A program made the position numbers and the translations under genes. 64,000 nucleotides of DNA from Chloroflexota bacterium (GTDB lineage: Bacteria; Chloroflexota; Dormibacteria; Dormibacterales; Dormibacteraceae): NCBI GenBank assembly GCA_005880915.1, contig VBIW01000043.1:1-64000 (forward strand). Reading direction: 5' to 3'. Below are positions 7,629 to 16,337 of this stretch, in pieces. Positions within the stretch are counted from its first letter, which is position 1. The number at the start of each line of letters is the position of its first letter. A model generated the notes under the pieces. It was not told the origin of the DNA and did no database searches. It worked only from the letters and a program-made list of their open reading frames with translations.

Positions 7629-8831
7629 GTGAAGCTGGATGGGCACGCGATCGGTCCCAGGATCGTCTTTGTAACTTCGAACCTGCCTCGACGCTGCGGC
7701 ATAGCAACCTTCTCGGCCGATTTGATGCGCGCGGTCAAAGCGGCCGACCCGCGCGTCAAGCTCCGGGTGGCCGCGATCGATGAGCCGAACGAGGTCCGGC
7801 CGTACGGCCGAGAGGTGTGCTGGCGGATCAGGCAGGGGGACGCGAGAAACTACAGCGCCGCGGCTCAGGCCATCAACCGCTCGAACGCCGACATCGTGAA
7901 CGTGCAGCACGAGTTCGGGCTGTACGGAACGTGGGCCGGAGACGTCTACGACGATCATCTGCGCCCCTTGCTCGAAGCACTGCGCAAGCCGGTCGTGACC
8001 ACGCTCCATACGGTGCCACCGGATCCGACGCCTTCGATGCGAGAGGCGATCCGCTCGACGATTCAGCTCAGCGCCGCCACCGTCGTCATGGCCGACGCAG
8101 CGGCAGGCATCCTCGCCAGCAAGTACGGTGTCGAAGAAGCGCCTGTCGTGATACCGCACGGCATGCCCGCGATCCAGCCTCACGGCCGAGTCCGGATGAA
8201 GGAAAAGCTGGGCGTGGCAGGCCGAACGATCATCTCAACTTTTGGCCTGGTGGATCCGCGCAAGGGCATCGAGTTCATGATCGAAGCGATGCGGACGATA
8301 GTGGCCCGGCATCCTTCAGCCCTATACCTGGTAGCGGGTCAGACCCACCCCGAAGTGCGCCGCCACAATGGTGAGGTCTACCGCAACACTCTGGTGGAGA
8401 CAGTCAAGCGGCTCGGCCTCGAGCAAAACGTCTCGTTCATAGATGAGTACATGGCACAGCGTGACATCATCGAACTGCTCCTGGCCAGCGACGTGTACGT
8501 CACCCCGTATCTCGACCCACAGCAGATCACAAGCGGCACGCTCGCATACGCTCTCGGAGCCGGAAAGGCAATCGTCTCGACCCCGTACCTTCATGCCAGG
8601 GAAGCTCTCGGCGACGGCCGCGGAATCCTCGTCGCGTTTCGAGACCCAGGCGCGCTGGCCGAGGCGGTCCATTCGCTGCTCGAAAACCCGGACCGCAAGC
8701 AAGCACTCGAGAGTGCCTCCTACGCTTATGCCGCCGACATGTCCTGGCCGCGGACGGGGGAGCACTGGCTGGCTCTCATGCGACTGGTGGCCTCTGCCGC
8801 GCAGAGGAACTCGAGCCGGTCGGCCGCATGA
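7629..8831 (+). CDS. Glycosyltransferase family 4-type (GT-B)
   Basis: The 400-residue GT-B fold protein begins with a donor-side loop RRCGIATFSADL near residues 20-32. It contains STFGLVDPRKGIEFMIEAM at about 200, where the second Rossmann domain starts. Near residue 300 it has SGTLAYALGAGKAIVSTPY followed by HAREAL, placing the E of the EX7E-like nucleotide-sugar site. It should transfer a sugar from an NDP donor in the cytosol. The start is a GTG at 7629. Its stop overlaps the GH130 start (ATGA at 8828), so the module is probably translated as a unit. Acceptor and sugar are unknown. Confidence 0.86.
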   Translation: MKLDGHAIGPRIVFVTSNLPRRCGIATFSADLMRAVKAADPRVKLRVAAIDEPNEVRPYGREVCWRIRQGDARNYSAAAQAINRSNADIVNVQHEFGLYGTWAGDVYDDHLRPLLEALRKPVVTTLHTVPPDPTPSMREAIRSTIQLSAATVVMADAAAGILASKYGVEEAPVVIPHGMPAIQPHGRVRMKEKLGVAGRTIISTFGLVDPRKGIEFMIEAMRTIVARHPSALYLVAGQTHPEVRRHNGEVYRNTLVETVKRLGLEQNVSFIDEYMAQRDIIELLLASDVYVTPYLDPQQITSGTLAYALGAGKAIVSTPYLHAREALGDGRGILVAFRDPGALAEAVHSLLENPDRKQALESASYAYAADMSWPRTGEHWLALMRLVASAAQRNSSRSAA

Positions 8832-10033
8832 CCGTAGCCCGCATCGAAGTGCTGGCGCACCGCCTCGACAACAACCCGATCTTGACGCACGGCGACGTGG
8901 CGCCGTCGCAGGCCGCCCTTGAGGTGGTTTCGGTCTTCAACGCCGCCGCCGCCCAGGTTGGCGACGAGACGATCTTGCTGTTGCGTGTCGCCGAGCGGCC
9001 ACGTGCCATGACCGGCCTCCTCGCCGCCACCGCCAGGACGTTGGACCTTGCAGCGCCGCACGAGAGACTCGGGCCTGTCCCACCAGGCACCCTGGGTGAA
9101 GATGTGATCGGAATCGCATTTCTGGACCCGGCGACCGAACCTCGCCGCGTCGTCGTCGCGTACGTCCCCAAAGATCTGCCCGGACTCGATACGAGCGATC
9201 CGAGATCGATTCAGGTCACCAAGCCCTCGTCCAAGCTCGGCGCCCGTCCCGAGGTCCGGGATTATCTGACGCAGATATCGCATCTGCGAGTGGCGCGCAG
9301 CATCGACGGGGCGCACTTCACGGTAGATCAGGTCCCAGCCGTCGTGCCCACCGATTCATTCGAGGAATACGGTTGTGAGGACCCTCGAGCCACGCTGATC
9401 GACGGTGTGTGGCACATCACCTACGTATCGGTTGGCTCCATCGGCATCACGACCAGCCGGTTGACCACGACCGACTTCAGGTCGTTCGAACGCCAAGGGA
9501 TCATGTTTTTGCCCGACCACAAAGACGTTGTGCTTTTCCCCGGCCGGGTGCATGAGCGCTACGTGGCGCTGACCCGTCCGATGCCGTCGTCCTTCAATCG
9601 CGTCCTCGGGATCTGGATCGCATTTTCAGATGACCTCGTGGGTTGGGGTGGCCACCGCCCGCTCGCGCTCCCACGCCCGGGCATGTGGGATGGCGTGCGG
9701 ACCGGCGCAGGCACAGTTCCGTTTCGCATACCCGAAGGGTGGCTCGAGCTGTACCACGGAGTCGACTCCGACGGGCAGTACGCCATGGGTGGCCTTCTGC
9801 TCGACGCACAGGACCCGGCGCGCGTCATCGCGCGGTCGCCAGAGCCAATCCTCACGCCCGACCAGGATTACGAACAGTCAGGGTTCTACCGCAACACCGT
9901 GTTCTCGTGCGGGCACGTTCCGCTTGATGAAAATGGCGGCCGAATCCGCGTGTACTATGGTGCCGCCGACTCCTGCATGGCGGCTGCCGACTTCGAGGTG
10001 AAGGAGATCGTCGCCTCGCTGGCACCTTGCTGA
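8828..10033 (+). CDS. GH130-family glycoside phosphorylase/hydrolase
   Basis: The 401-residue five-bladed propeller has GH130 hallmarks: EEYGCEDPRATLIDG at about 178-192, where the family's catalytic Asp lies, HKDVVLFPGRV at about 234, ELYHGVDSDG and a terminal YYGAADSCMAAA. Family members phosphorolyse or hydrolyse beta-mannosides, for example mannosyl-glucose or beta-1,4- and beta-1,2-mannooligosaccharides, usually inside the cell. No signal peptide is present. It is sandwiched by 4- and 7-base overlaps between a GT4-type transferase and a toroid protein, so the three may build and trim one mannose-containing glycan. The exact linkage is unknown. Confidence 0.88.
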   Translation: MTVARIEVLAHRLDNNPILTHGDVAPSQAALEVVSVFNAAAAQVGDETILLLRVAERPRAMTGLLAATARTLDLAAPHERLGPVPPGTLGEDVIGIAFLDPATEPRRVVVAYVPKDLPGLDTSDPRSIQVTKPSSKLGARPEVRDYLTQISHLRVARSIDGAHFTVDQVPAVVPTDSFEEYGCEDPRATLIDGVWHITYVSVGSIGITTSRLTTTDFRSFERQGIMFLPDHKDVVLFPGRVHERYVALTRPMPSSFNRVLGIWIAFSDDLVGWGGHRPLALPRPGMWDGVRTGAGTVPFRIPEGWLELYHGVDSDGQYAMGGLLLDAQDPARVIARSPEPILTPDQDYEQSGFYRNTVFSCGHVPLDENGGRIRVYYGAADSCMAAADFEVKEIVASLAPC

Positions 10034-11070
10034 GGCAGTTGGCTGCGTTGACGCGGCCTCTGCCCGCAGCCGGGCCGCGAGCCCTCGCCCTGGCGGTGTA
10101 CTCCGGCGCGACGGGCGAACACTTCGAGGCTCGCGAAAGTGGGGTGGAGGGCGTCGCGTGCGTGGATGACGCCGCACGGGCCAGCACGCTGTTGTACAGG
10201 CTCTGGGCTGCCACGGGTAACGACGCGCTGAAGCATTGGGCCGAAGGACTTCTCGAATTCGTCTTGTGGATGCATGCCGGCGACGGGCGATGGCACAACT
10301 TCATCCTGGACTGGGATGGCGCTCGCAACATCGATGGACCAACGTCGGCGGCCGGCGTCAACTTCTGGCAGGCGCGCGCTATCTTTGCCCTCGCCGAGGC
10401 GAGCCTTCTCTTACACCAGGACTGCGCTCCAGGCATCTTGACGCAGGCTCTTGAAATGGCCGAATCGGCGGCACCACCGTCAGACGTACGCGCCATCCAC
10501 GCTCTCGGTTTGATGGCCGTTGTGAACCGGGCGCCTGACCCCAGGCTCACGACGCTTCTGGTGGCCTGGTGCGAGGAGCTCGCTGCCTGTCAACGCGACG
10601 GAATGCTGATGAACTCGCCAGACGAGCGTGGCCGGCCTCACCTTTGGGGACATGTTCAGGAGGGGGTGCTGGCTGACGCCGCGCTCCTGCTGGACCGACC
10701 CGATCTGCTCACGCTGGCGGCCAGCAGCGCTGAGGCAGTGTTTGCGGACCTCATCGAATCTGGCTTCGACCTGCCACACGTGCACAGCTACGACGTGCAG
10801 TCGGCGGCCTTCGTCATGGACCGGCTTGCCGCGGTGACCGGGCAAACGCGCTATGCGCAAATGGCGCAGGCGGCGCGGAACTGGTTTGACGGGCGCAACC
10901 CAGGCGGTGCAGCGATCTACGACAGAGCCGCGGGTCGCGTTGCCGATGGGCTCGACGATCGGCGCGTGAGCGACCGTTCAGGGGCGGAGGCAAACGTCAC
11001 GGCCGGCCTTGCGCTGGAGGCCGATGTCCGGCTCCTTGGCGAAGCTCGAGGCTGGATGCAGGTGTGGTAG
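10027..11070 (+). CDS. Alpha/alpha-toroid glycosidase-like protein
   Basis: The product of 347 residues consists of repeated amphipathic helix pairs with Ala/Leu-rich faces, as in (alpha/alpha)6 glycosidases. The GVEGVACVDDAARAS segment at about residue 40 is typical of toroid proteins found beside GT4/GH130 genes. The DGRWHNFILDWDG stretch near residue 90 and RGRPHLWGHVQEG near 200 supply acidic and aromatic residues for sugar binding. The TTG at 10027 overlaps the GH130 stop. It may be a glycosidase, epimerase-like or scaffold protein; the reaction is not assignable. A Pro-Gly-rich C-terminal tail ends the operon. Confidence 0.72.
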   Translation: MLRQLAALTRPLPAAGPRALALAVYSGATGEHFEARESGVEGVACVDDAARASTLLYRLWAATGNDALKHWAEGLLEFVLWMHAGDGRWHNFILDWDGARNIDGPTSAAGVNFWQARAIFALAEASLLLHQDCAPGILTQALEMAESAAPPSDVRAIHALGLMAVVNRAPDPRLTTLLVAWCEELAACQRDGMLMNSPDERGRPHLWGHVQEGVLADAALLLDRPDLLTLAASSAEAVFADLIESGFDLPHVHSYDVQSAAFVMDRLAAVTGQTRYAQMAQAARNWFDGRNPGGAAIYDRAAGRVADGLDDRRVSDRSGAEANVTAGLALEADVRLLGEARGWMQVW

Positions 11071-11185
11071 CTGGGCGGTTCCCCGTATAGTGGGCCGGCC
11101 GGCACTCGCCGGCGCTCACCGCAGGCTCCGATTTCTCGAACAGGCCCTAGATGAGTTGCCTTCGTTCGAGAGACAGGAGACGCAG

Positions 11186-11383
11186 ATGCCGACAGGAACA
11201 GTCAAAAAGATCGTTTCGGAACGCGGATTCGGATTTATCGCGGCTGAGGACGGGAAGGAGTTCTTCTTCCACAAGAGCGGCACCGAAGGTGACTTCGACG
11301 CCCTCCAGGGTGGGGAGAAAGTTGCGTTCGAGATCGAGGTGAGCCCCAAGGGCCCCCGCGCGCGGAGTGTGCGCACCCTCTAA
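11186..11383 (+). CDS. Cold-shock domain protein (CspA-like)
   Basis: The 65-residue protein starts MPTGTVKKI and contains RNP1 as GFGFI (residues 14-18) and RNP2 as EFFFH (about 25-29), the two nucleic-acid-binding strands of the cold-shock OB fold. It ends in an Arg-rich strand. It should bind single-stranded RNA or DNA and melt secondary structure. AGGAGA lies 6 bases before the ATG at 11186; the frame stays open further upstream but that part is not cold-shock-like. It is monocistronic, ending in the hairpin at 11397-11426. Confidence 0.93.
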   Translation: MPTGTVKKIVSERGFGFIAAEDGKEFFFHKSGTEGDFDALQGGEKVAFEIEVSPKGPRARSVRTL

Positions 11384-11396
11384 CCGATAGGACCAG

Positions 11397-11426
11397 ACCG
11401 AGCCCCGAGCTTGCTCGGGGCTCGGT
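11397..11426 (+). terminator. Strong hairpin after the cold-shock gene
   Basis: Fourteen bases, ACCGAGCCCCGAGC, pair perfectly with GCTCGGGGCTCGGT across a TT spacer, beginning 13 bases after the cold-shock stop. No T-run follows, so it is either a T-less terminator, as is common in high-GC bacteria, or a 3' stabiliser. Confidence 0.75.
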
Positions 11427-11510
11427 AGCGCACCACTCGTTGTCAGCACCCGTCGCGTATCGCCTACCTGGATAGGGTCGCGGGATCGGCAAAGACTAGG
11501 CTTCGCTGCG

Positions 11511-11996
11511 GTGGCAAGGCTGTCGATCAAGCGTCCTCACCTTCTAGGCGGAGTTTTGGTCTTGATGATTGCGGTTGTCGGCGCTATCGCCGTCAACTGG
11601 GAGAGTAGCCTCGCGCAGGAGGCCGGAGGCCATGAGCACTGTTTTGCTGAATGGTGCATCGCGCCCCAATCGACCACGATTGGCCCTCAGGCGGTAACCG
11701 TTCGGGTGCGAGTGAGGAGCGACGCCAAGCAAGCCTCTCAAAAGCCAGACCATCCTCAGGCATGGGTGATTGACGCAAGGGGCCGAGAAAGTGGTGGACC
11801 ACAACATCTGCTCGATGGTCTGGTGGCGCCCGACGGCTCGTACCTGGCAACCCTGACATTCACCATCTCGGAACCGGGAACTTGTCCAAGGCTCCTGGTC
11901 AGCGAGGGCGGTTGGCCGCCATTTCTCGGCCTGGGTTATGCGGCAAGTCCGTTCACCGCCCGGGTCGAGTGGCGACTATGTCAAATTGCCGGCTGA
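11511..11996 (+). CDS. Hypothetical exported protein
   Basis: The 161-residue protein has a basic N-terminus and a hydrophobic segment at about residues 11-28 (LLGGVLVLMIAVVGAIAV), then AQEAGG, which could be a signal-peptidase site. The mature part has four cysteines (in HCFAEWC, GTCPRL and a terminal RLCQ) suited to two disulfides, and alternating strands suggestive of a beta-sandwich. GTG start. No family is recognised and no neighbour points to a role. Confidence 0.6.
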   Translation: MARLSIKRPHLLGGVLVLMIAVVGAIAVNWESSLAQEAGGHEHCFAEWCIAPQSTTIGPQAVTVRVRVRSDAKQASQKPDHPQAWVIDARGRESGGPQHLLDGLVAPDGSYLATLTFTISEPGTCPRLLVSEGGWPPFLGLGYAASPFTARVEWRLCQIAG

Positions 11997-12034
11997 AAGG
12001 CTTAACCAAACGGCCAGGGTTAGGCCCATCCGGA

Positions 12035-12484
12035 TCAAATCCGTGGTCGAACAGCCGCCTCGATCTCGTCCAGGTGCTCGCCCCGGTGGTTGGCCCGCAC
12101 CGGGTTGAGGGGGCTGGTCTCATCCAGGCCAGCGAGCACTTCGTCCGGCAGCGACGCCACGAGCTCGTCGGTCGCCTCCGCGATGCTCACCGCCAGTTCG
12201 GCCAGAGCGCGTGGCGGAATCGCGTGGATCAGAGGACGCGAGGAGTCGTTGATCCAGTCCACGTCCCCGGGCTCGTCTTCGGACGCCGTGAACGACTCGC
12301 CGCGCTCCAGCTTGCGGGCGAGGTAGAGCGCACGGCCGTCCCAGAACGCGATGTGGCCGAGCACGCCGGCCCCGCTCCAGTACTCATTGATCATGGAGCC
12401 GAGCTCACGGTCGCTCAAACGCGACACCACGGCCCGCATCCGCGTGAGCTCGCGTGCGTTCGCCGCCACGAAGGAGCGATTCAC
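12035..12484 (-). CDS. DinB-like four-helix protein
   Basis: The 149-residue protein has the DinB/DUF664 layout. The first helix is followed by an EYWSGAGVLGHIAFWDGRA segment, where His near residue 44 is a metal ligand in relatives. The last helix carries HRGEHLDEIEA, the HxxxHxxE-like ligand motif. Proteins of this fold bind zinc or nickel and act in thiol-dependent isomerisation or transfer, for example with mycothiol. Stand-alone on the reverse strand next to an MDR oxidoreductase. The substrate is unknown. Confidence 0.8.
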   Translation of the reverse strand: MNRSFVAANARELTRMRAVVSRLSDRELGSMINEYWSGAGVLGHIAFWDGRALYLARKLERGESFTASEDEPGDVDWINDSSRPLIHAIPPRALAELAVSIAEATDELVASLPDEVLAGLDETSPLNPVRANHRGEHLDEIEAAVRPRI

Positions 12485-12540
12485 GACGACCAGACTAACT
12501 GCCTGACAGCGACGTCGACCTCGGCGTGTCTGGTCGGTGG

Positions 12541-13515
12541 CTAGACGGCGACAGTCAGGATGACGTTGCCGACCTTCTGCTCAGTGTCCACATACCGATG
12601 GGCCTCGACCACATCCTCGAGCGCGTAGGTGCGGTCGATCACTACTCGATATCTGCCGGCCTCGATCAGCTCCTTGAGGAAGAGGACTTCCTTCTTCGTC
12701 ACCGCGCCAGCCGGGAAGATCACCTTCTTGTCCTGGTAGCGCGTGGTGAACACGCGCAGGAGGTTGCCGGCTCCGTCCGTGGGCAGGAACCTCCCGCCCG
12801 CTTTTAACGAGTTGCGACTCCTCATGAATGAATGCTTTCCCACCGCGTCGAAAATGACGTCGTAACTCAGGCCGTTCTTGGTGAAGTCTTCCTTCGTGAA
12901 GTCGATGATGTGGTCAGCGCCGAGCGACTTCACGAGCTCCAGGTTCTTCGTGCTCGTGACCGCGGTCACGTGAGCGCCGAAATACTTCGCCAGCTGGACG
13001 CCCGCGGTGCCGATGGCGCCCGACGCGCCGTAGACGAGGACTGAATCGCCGTTCTTCACGTTGGCTGCGCGGAGTGGGCTGAGTGCATAGAGGCCGCCGT
13101 CAGTGATCCCGGCGGCCTCCACGCGGCCCAGGCTCTTTGGCTTCCGCGTGATGCGTGAGCTCTCCGGTCTCGAGATGAATTCGGCGTAGGCGCCAAATCT
13201 GAAACCCGTGCTGCCGAAGACTTCGTCGCCGACCTCGAACTCCTTCACTGCCGGCCCCACCGCCTCGACCACGCCGGAGAAATCGCTGCCAAGGATCGGC
13301 TGCCGCGGCCGGCGAAGGCCGAAAATGGCGCGGCTCACCAGCTCGAAGCCACGGCCGCTATTGCGGTTGGCTTGGCGCGTCGCGCAGTCGGCGCGCGTCA
13401 CTGCGACTGCGTAGATTCGGACCAGGACCTCGTCGTCCCTGGGGACCGGCTTTTCTACGTCTTCGATACGCAGGACGTCGGGCCCTCCGTACCGGTCGCA
13501 GACGACTGCCCGCAT
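12541..13515 (-). CDS. MDR-family NAD(P)-dependent alcohol dehydrogenase / quinone oxidoreductase-like
   Basis: The 324-residue protein is a paralogue of the gene at 13-978. It has a GroES-like half with PILGSDFSGVVEAVG, and a Rossmann half with YGASGAIGTAGVQLAK at about 160. The shared ADHIIDFTKEDFTKNG segment near residue 210 is nearly the same in both. Structural-zinc cysteines are missing. It should reduce activated carbonyls or quinones using NAD(P)H. The gene is adjacent to the DinB-like gene on the same strand, 56 bases upstream of it, and could be co-transcribed. Confidence 0.87.
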   Translation of the reverse strand: MRAVVCDRYGGPDVLRIEDVEKPVPRDDEVLVRIYAVAVTRADCATRQANRNSGRGFELVSRAIFGLRRPRQPILGSDFSGVVEAVGPAVKEFEVGDEVFGSTGFRFGAYAEFISRPESSRITRKPKSLGRVEAAGITDGGLYALSPLRAANVKNGDSVLVYGASGAIGTAGVQLAKYFGAHVTAVTSTKNLELVKSLGADHIIDFTKEDFTKNGLSYDVIFDAVGKHSFMRSRNSLKAGGRFLPTDGAGNLLRVFTTRYQDKKVIFPAGAVTKKEVLFLKELIEAGRYRVVIDRTYALEDVVEAHRYVDTEQKVGNVILTVAV

Positions 13516-13698
13516 CGATTCCGAACTCTAATGCGCATCGCGCCTAAGCGCCTGCACGAGGTAAGGTGCCGCCTTTGCTGTTTTCGGGGTCCGTGCGTCA
13601 CGCCCTACGGAAAACCAAACGGGTGAACGGCGAGTTCAAATTTCAGCCGCTGGACCTCATTTTCCGTCCAGGGCGTCGTTAATGCGTTCTCTCCATGA

Positions 13699-14640
13699 AT
13701 GGGGATTTCAACTGCGAGCAGGGCCGCCCTCGGGGCGTTGCTCGCGCTTTCGCTGAGCGGGTGCAATGGCACCAGCTTGACGCCGGGCAATCACCCCGCG
13801 CCTCTACTGGTACAGGTCGAGAACATCTCGGTCGCCCGACCACAGTCCGGGCTGCAGCCCGCAGCCGTGGTCTACGAGTACGTCACCGAAGGCGGGATCA
13901 GTCGTTTCAGCGCCCTGTACGCGTCCGCGCCGAGCGGAAGGGTAGGGCCCATCCGCAGCGCTCGTCTCGTCACGATCGCGCTGGCGCGGATTTACGGCGC
14001 TGTTTTGGTTTACTCCGGCGGCAGCGAGTACATCAATGGTCAGATTCGGTCGGCCGGGATCCCGCACGTCGACGAGAACAGCGCCAACGGTGACCTCTTC
14101 CGAGACAACACTCGATCAGCTCCCCACAACCTCTACAGCGATGGGTCGCATCTCTCGGACATCGCATCGCGCGCGAACGCCGCAGGCGTGTCCTGGTCGC
14201 TCTGGCAGCGGACTCCTGCGACATCCGTCAACGGCGGCAAACCGATGGCCCGGGTCACCGTGCCGGTTTCCGACAACGAGACACCGACCTTCGTCTACGA
14301 CACGGCTGCCAGCGGCTGGAAGCGAATCGAGCGGGACACCGGCGACTTCATCGACGCGAACACGCGCGCTCCGGTGATGATCTCCACCTTGATCGTCCAG
14401 CAGGTCAATATCAAACCGACTTCCGAGGTCGTAGATGTCAACGGCGAAGTCGGAGTCGACCACGAGATCACGGGCAGCGGTAATGCCCAGGTGTTCACCG
14501 CCGGACGTGAGTTCGACGCGACCTGGACGCAGGGCCCGACTGGTCCACCCACCTTCAGCTCTTCTGGCAATGTCCAGCTGCCGATCGCGCCTGGCCTGGT
14601 TTGGATATGCCTCGTCGCCACGGGCAGTTCGGCGACCTGA
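13699..14640 (+). CDS. DUF3048-domain lipoprotein (YerB-like)
   Basis: The 313-residue protein has a short signal peptide ending in the lipobox LSLSGC (Cys at residue 22). DUF3048 follows: LLVQVENISVARPQSGL, AVVYEYVTEGGISRF and GPIRSARLVTI, then a C-terminal half with FVYDTAASGWKRI and IAPGLVWICLVA. It would be anchored to the outer face of the membrane. The family is widespread in Gram-positives and its biochemical role is unknown. The ATG at 13699 is used; the ATG at 13695 is in another frame. It lies at the start of a cluster of exported proteins. Confidence 0.88.
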   Translation: MGISTASRAALGALLALSLSGCNGTSLTPGNHPAPLLVQVENISVARPQSGLQPAAVVYEYVTEGGISRFSALYASAPSGRVGPIRSARLVTIALARIYGAVLVYSGGSEYINGQIRSAGIPHVDENSANGDLFRDNTRSAPHNLYSDGSHLSDIASRANAAGVSWSLWQRTPATSVNGGKPMARVTVPVSDNETPTFVYDTAASGWKRIERDTGDFIDANTRAPVMISTLIVQQVNIKPTSEVVDVNGEVGVDHEITGSGNAQVFTAGREFDATWTQGPTGPPTFSSSGNVQLPIAPGLVWICLVATGSSAT

Positions 14641-14666
14641 CGTTCTGCAGACAGGCCGCTAGATCG

Positions 14667-15527
14667 TCAACCGTTTTGGAGAGCTACTGTTCTCACGCCG
14701 TCGGCATTGCGTGTCGGCCATTGAGGCTGCCCGTTGCTGTCCTCGACGTAGATGCTCACGCTGGCGGTGCCCGGGTTGATTCCTGGGTTCAGAGCGATCT
14801 GGTACACGTAGGTATGCGGCGTTCCATCGCAGACGGGGACCGGGAAGTTGTTGAACTGCTCTGGGCTGTACCCGGTGGCCACGGCCGAACCGTGGGCGGC
14901 TTCGAGGTCAAGGGTGACGAACGGCTGGTAGCCGTACGGCCCCAATGTGCAGGTGATCGTGGCCGGCACGAAGGCTGCCGCAAATCCGTTCCCGTGCGTG
15001 TACCTGTATTGCAGCGTCGCCTGGGCTCCGATCTCGACCAGGTAGTGATTCTGGGTGTAGGAAGTCGTCACGTTGGCCGCGACATCGACCGAGCCTTGCG
15101 CGAGCTGGCTCGAACCGGATGCGCTCCCGGTGATGGTCTGGTTGTACTGGCCATACTCCGTCGCCGTGGCAGAAGCGTTTACCGAGCCGGGCGCGAAAGG
15201 AGTCTGGTCTGCAAAGACATGCAGAAGGTATGTGTGCGCTTGGCCATCACAAACGATGGGGCTCAGGCTCGACGACCCTGTCGCGCCGGTTTTTGCCTGG
15301 TCGATGTGACCGTAGACATATGACGAGATGGCTCCGAGGTTGTCACAAGTTACCGTGACCGGGAATTCGACCTCGACCGTCGACGTTGACATGACCATCT
15401 GCGCTGGGATGGTGACGACCACGCCGGACGCATGTCCGATCAGAGGGGCGGCGAACCCGGCCGAGGCGCCTATCGCCATCGTCAACACGGCTCTCGACAG
15501 CCTAGCCAGCATGAATGAACATCCCAT
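14667..15527 (-). CDS. Secreted protein with two homologous Ig-like repeats
   Basis: From the ATG at 15527 the protein has 286 residues and a signal peptide (about residues 8-30, ending GHASG). The frame extends to 15674, but that part lacks secretory or domain character. The mature region holds two repeats of about 110 residues. Each ends in a VCDGxxHTY motif (PIVCDGQAHTYLL and PVCDGTPHTYVY) preceded by a strand with one further Cys, suggesting one disulfide per repeat. Surface or extracellular location is likely. The family is unrecognised. It ends 26 bases from the convergent DUF3048 gene. Confidence 0.65.
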   Translation of the reverse strand: MGCSFMLARLSRAVLTMAIGASAGFAAPLIGHASGVVVTIPAQMVMSTSTVEVEFPVTVTCDNLGAISSYVYGHIDQAKTGATGSSSLSPIVCDGQAHTYLLHVFADQTPFAPGSVNASATATEYGQYNQTITGSASGSSQLAQGSVDVAANVTTSYTQNHYLVEIGAQATLQYRYTHGNGFAAAFVPATITCTLGPYGYQPFVTLDLEAAHGSAVATGYSPEQFNNFPVPVCDGTPHTYVYQIALNPGINPGTASVSIYVEDSNGQPQWPTRNADGVRTVALQNG

Positions 15528-15709
15528 GTATGGAACGCACCATGACTTAAGGATCACCGGGTCCCAAAGATGAATAAGAGAATCGAGTTGGGTCCGCCGA
15601 CCGCTTCTTCCAACCCCACAGATCGCGACCCGTGCGACTACGGACCCCCAGGCCCATGCGGGCCTCGCTACCAAGCACGCCCCGGCGTCTAAACGTCTTT
15701 CCGAGGTTT

Positions 15710-15782
15710 CGCCTCGGTGTATCCAACGGGGCGTGTCGAGCGCTCGAATTCCGCCTCGGTGTATCCAACGAGGCGTGTCGAG
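15710..15782. repeat. Tandem hairpin-forming direct repeat
   Basis: A 31-base unit occurs twice, at 15710-15740 and 15752-15782, with one mismatch. Each unit can fold: CGCCTCG pairs with CGAGGCG (CGGGGCG in the first copy) around a 10-base loop, GTGTATCCAA. Just upstream, CCGAGG at 15701-15706 can pair with CCTCGG at 15712-15717. The array lies 28 bases before a small membrane-protein gene, between two signal-peptide genes. It may be a copy of a dispersed intergenic repeat or a regulatory RNA element. Confidence 0.6.
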
Positions 15783-15810
15783 GCGCGCTAGCGTCTATCG
15801 GGAGATAAGA

Positions 15811-16047
15811 ATGAGCAGTATTTTCATCACGACGTTCGGAGCGATCGCGGTCACATTCATGATGGTCATGTACGCGCTTGAACGTCGCCATCCCGGTTTT
15901 GTGCTCGCATTCGCCATTGGCTATCTCCTGTCGAGCGCCTATGGGTTTCTGTCGGGCGCGTGGCCATTCGGCGTTGTCGAGGTGATCTGGGCCGTAGTGG
16001 CCGCCAGGCGTTACCTGGAAGTCAAACGGCGGAAAACCGCCACTTAG
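15811..16047 (+). CDS. Small two-helix membrane protein
   Basis: The 78-residue product starts at the ATG preceded by GGGAG. It has two membrane helices, about residues 4-22 and 30-60 (the latter perhaps split by a Gly-Ala-Trp turn), and a basic tail RRYLEVKRRKTAT that should stay in the cytosol. Frame and composition support coding; no family is recognised. It stands alone downstream of the tandem hairpin repeat. Confidence 0.62.
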   Translation: MSSIFITTFGAIAVTFMMVMYALERRHPGFVLAFAIGYLLSSAYGFLSGAWPFGVVEVIWAVVAARRYLEVKRRKTAT

Positions 16048-16337
16048 GAGGCGGGTCTTATCGCCTGAGGGTCTGCTCGTCGCTAACTGGACGGCCACAG
16101 CACGCGCCCGACGCACTCCCAGCGTTTCTTGACATCGATCAACCAGGTGAAAGAACCGAGTCAGGCGTTGGATCCGTAGCCGTCTTTCTCTAAGCGCGGG
16201 GGCAGGGGTCATGGCGCCGCTGTTGGCGGATCCGGCATCAAAGCTTGATTGGTTTGACCTGGCGCGCCCTCCGTAGACCCAACCTCGTCAACAGATGGAC
16301 TCCTTGTGAAATTGACGATTCGGTTGGGGGGTGAACC

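Noticed and set aside
13605-13640. TTCAAAT-like tRNA T-loop near 13633
   Set aside because: There are no matching stems or a CCA end around it, so it is a chance match.
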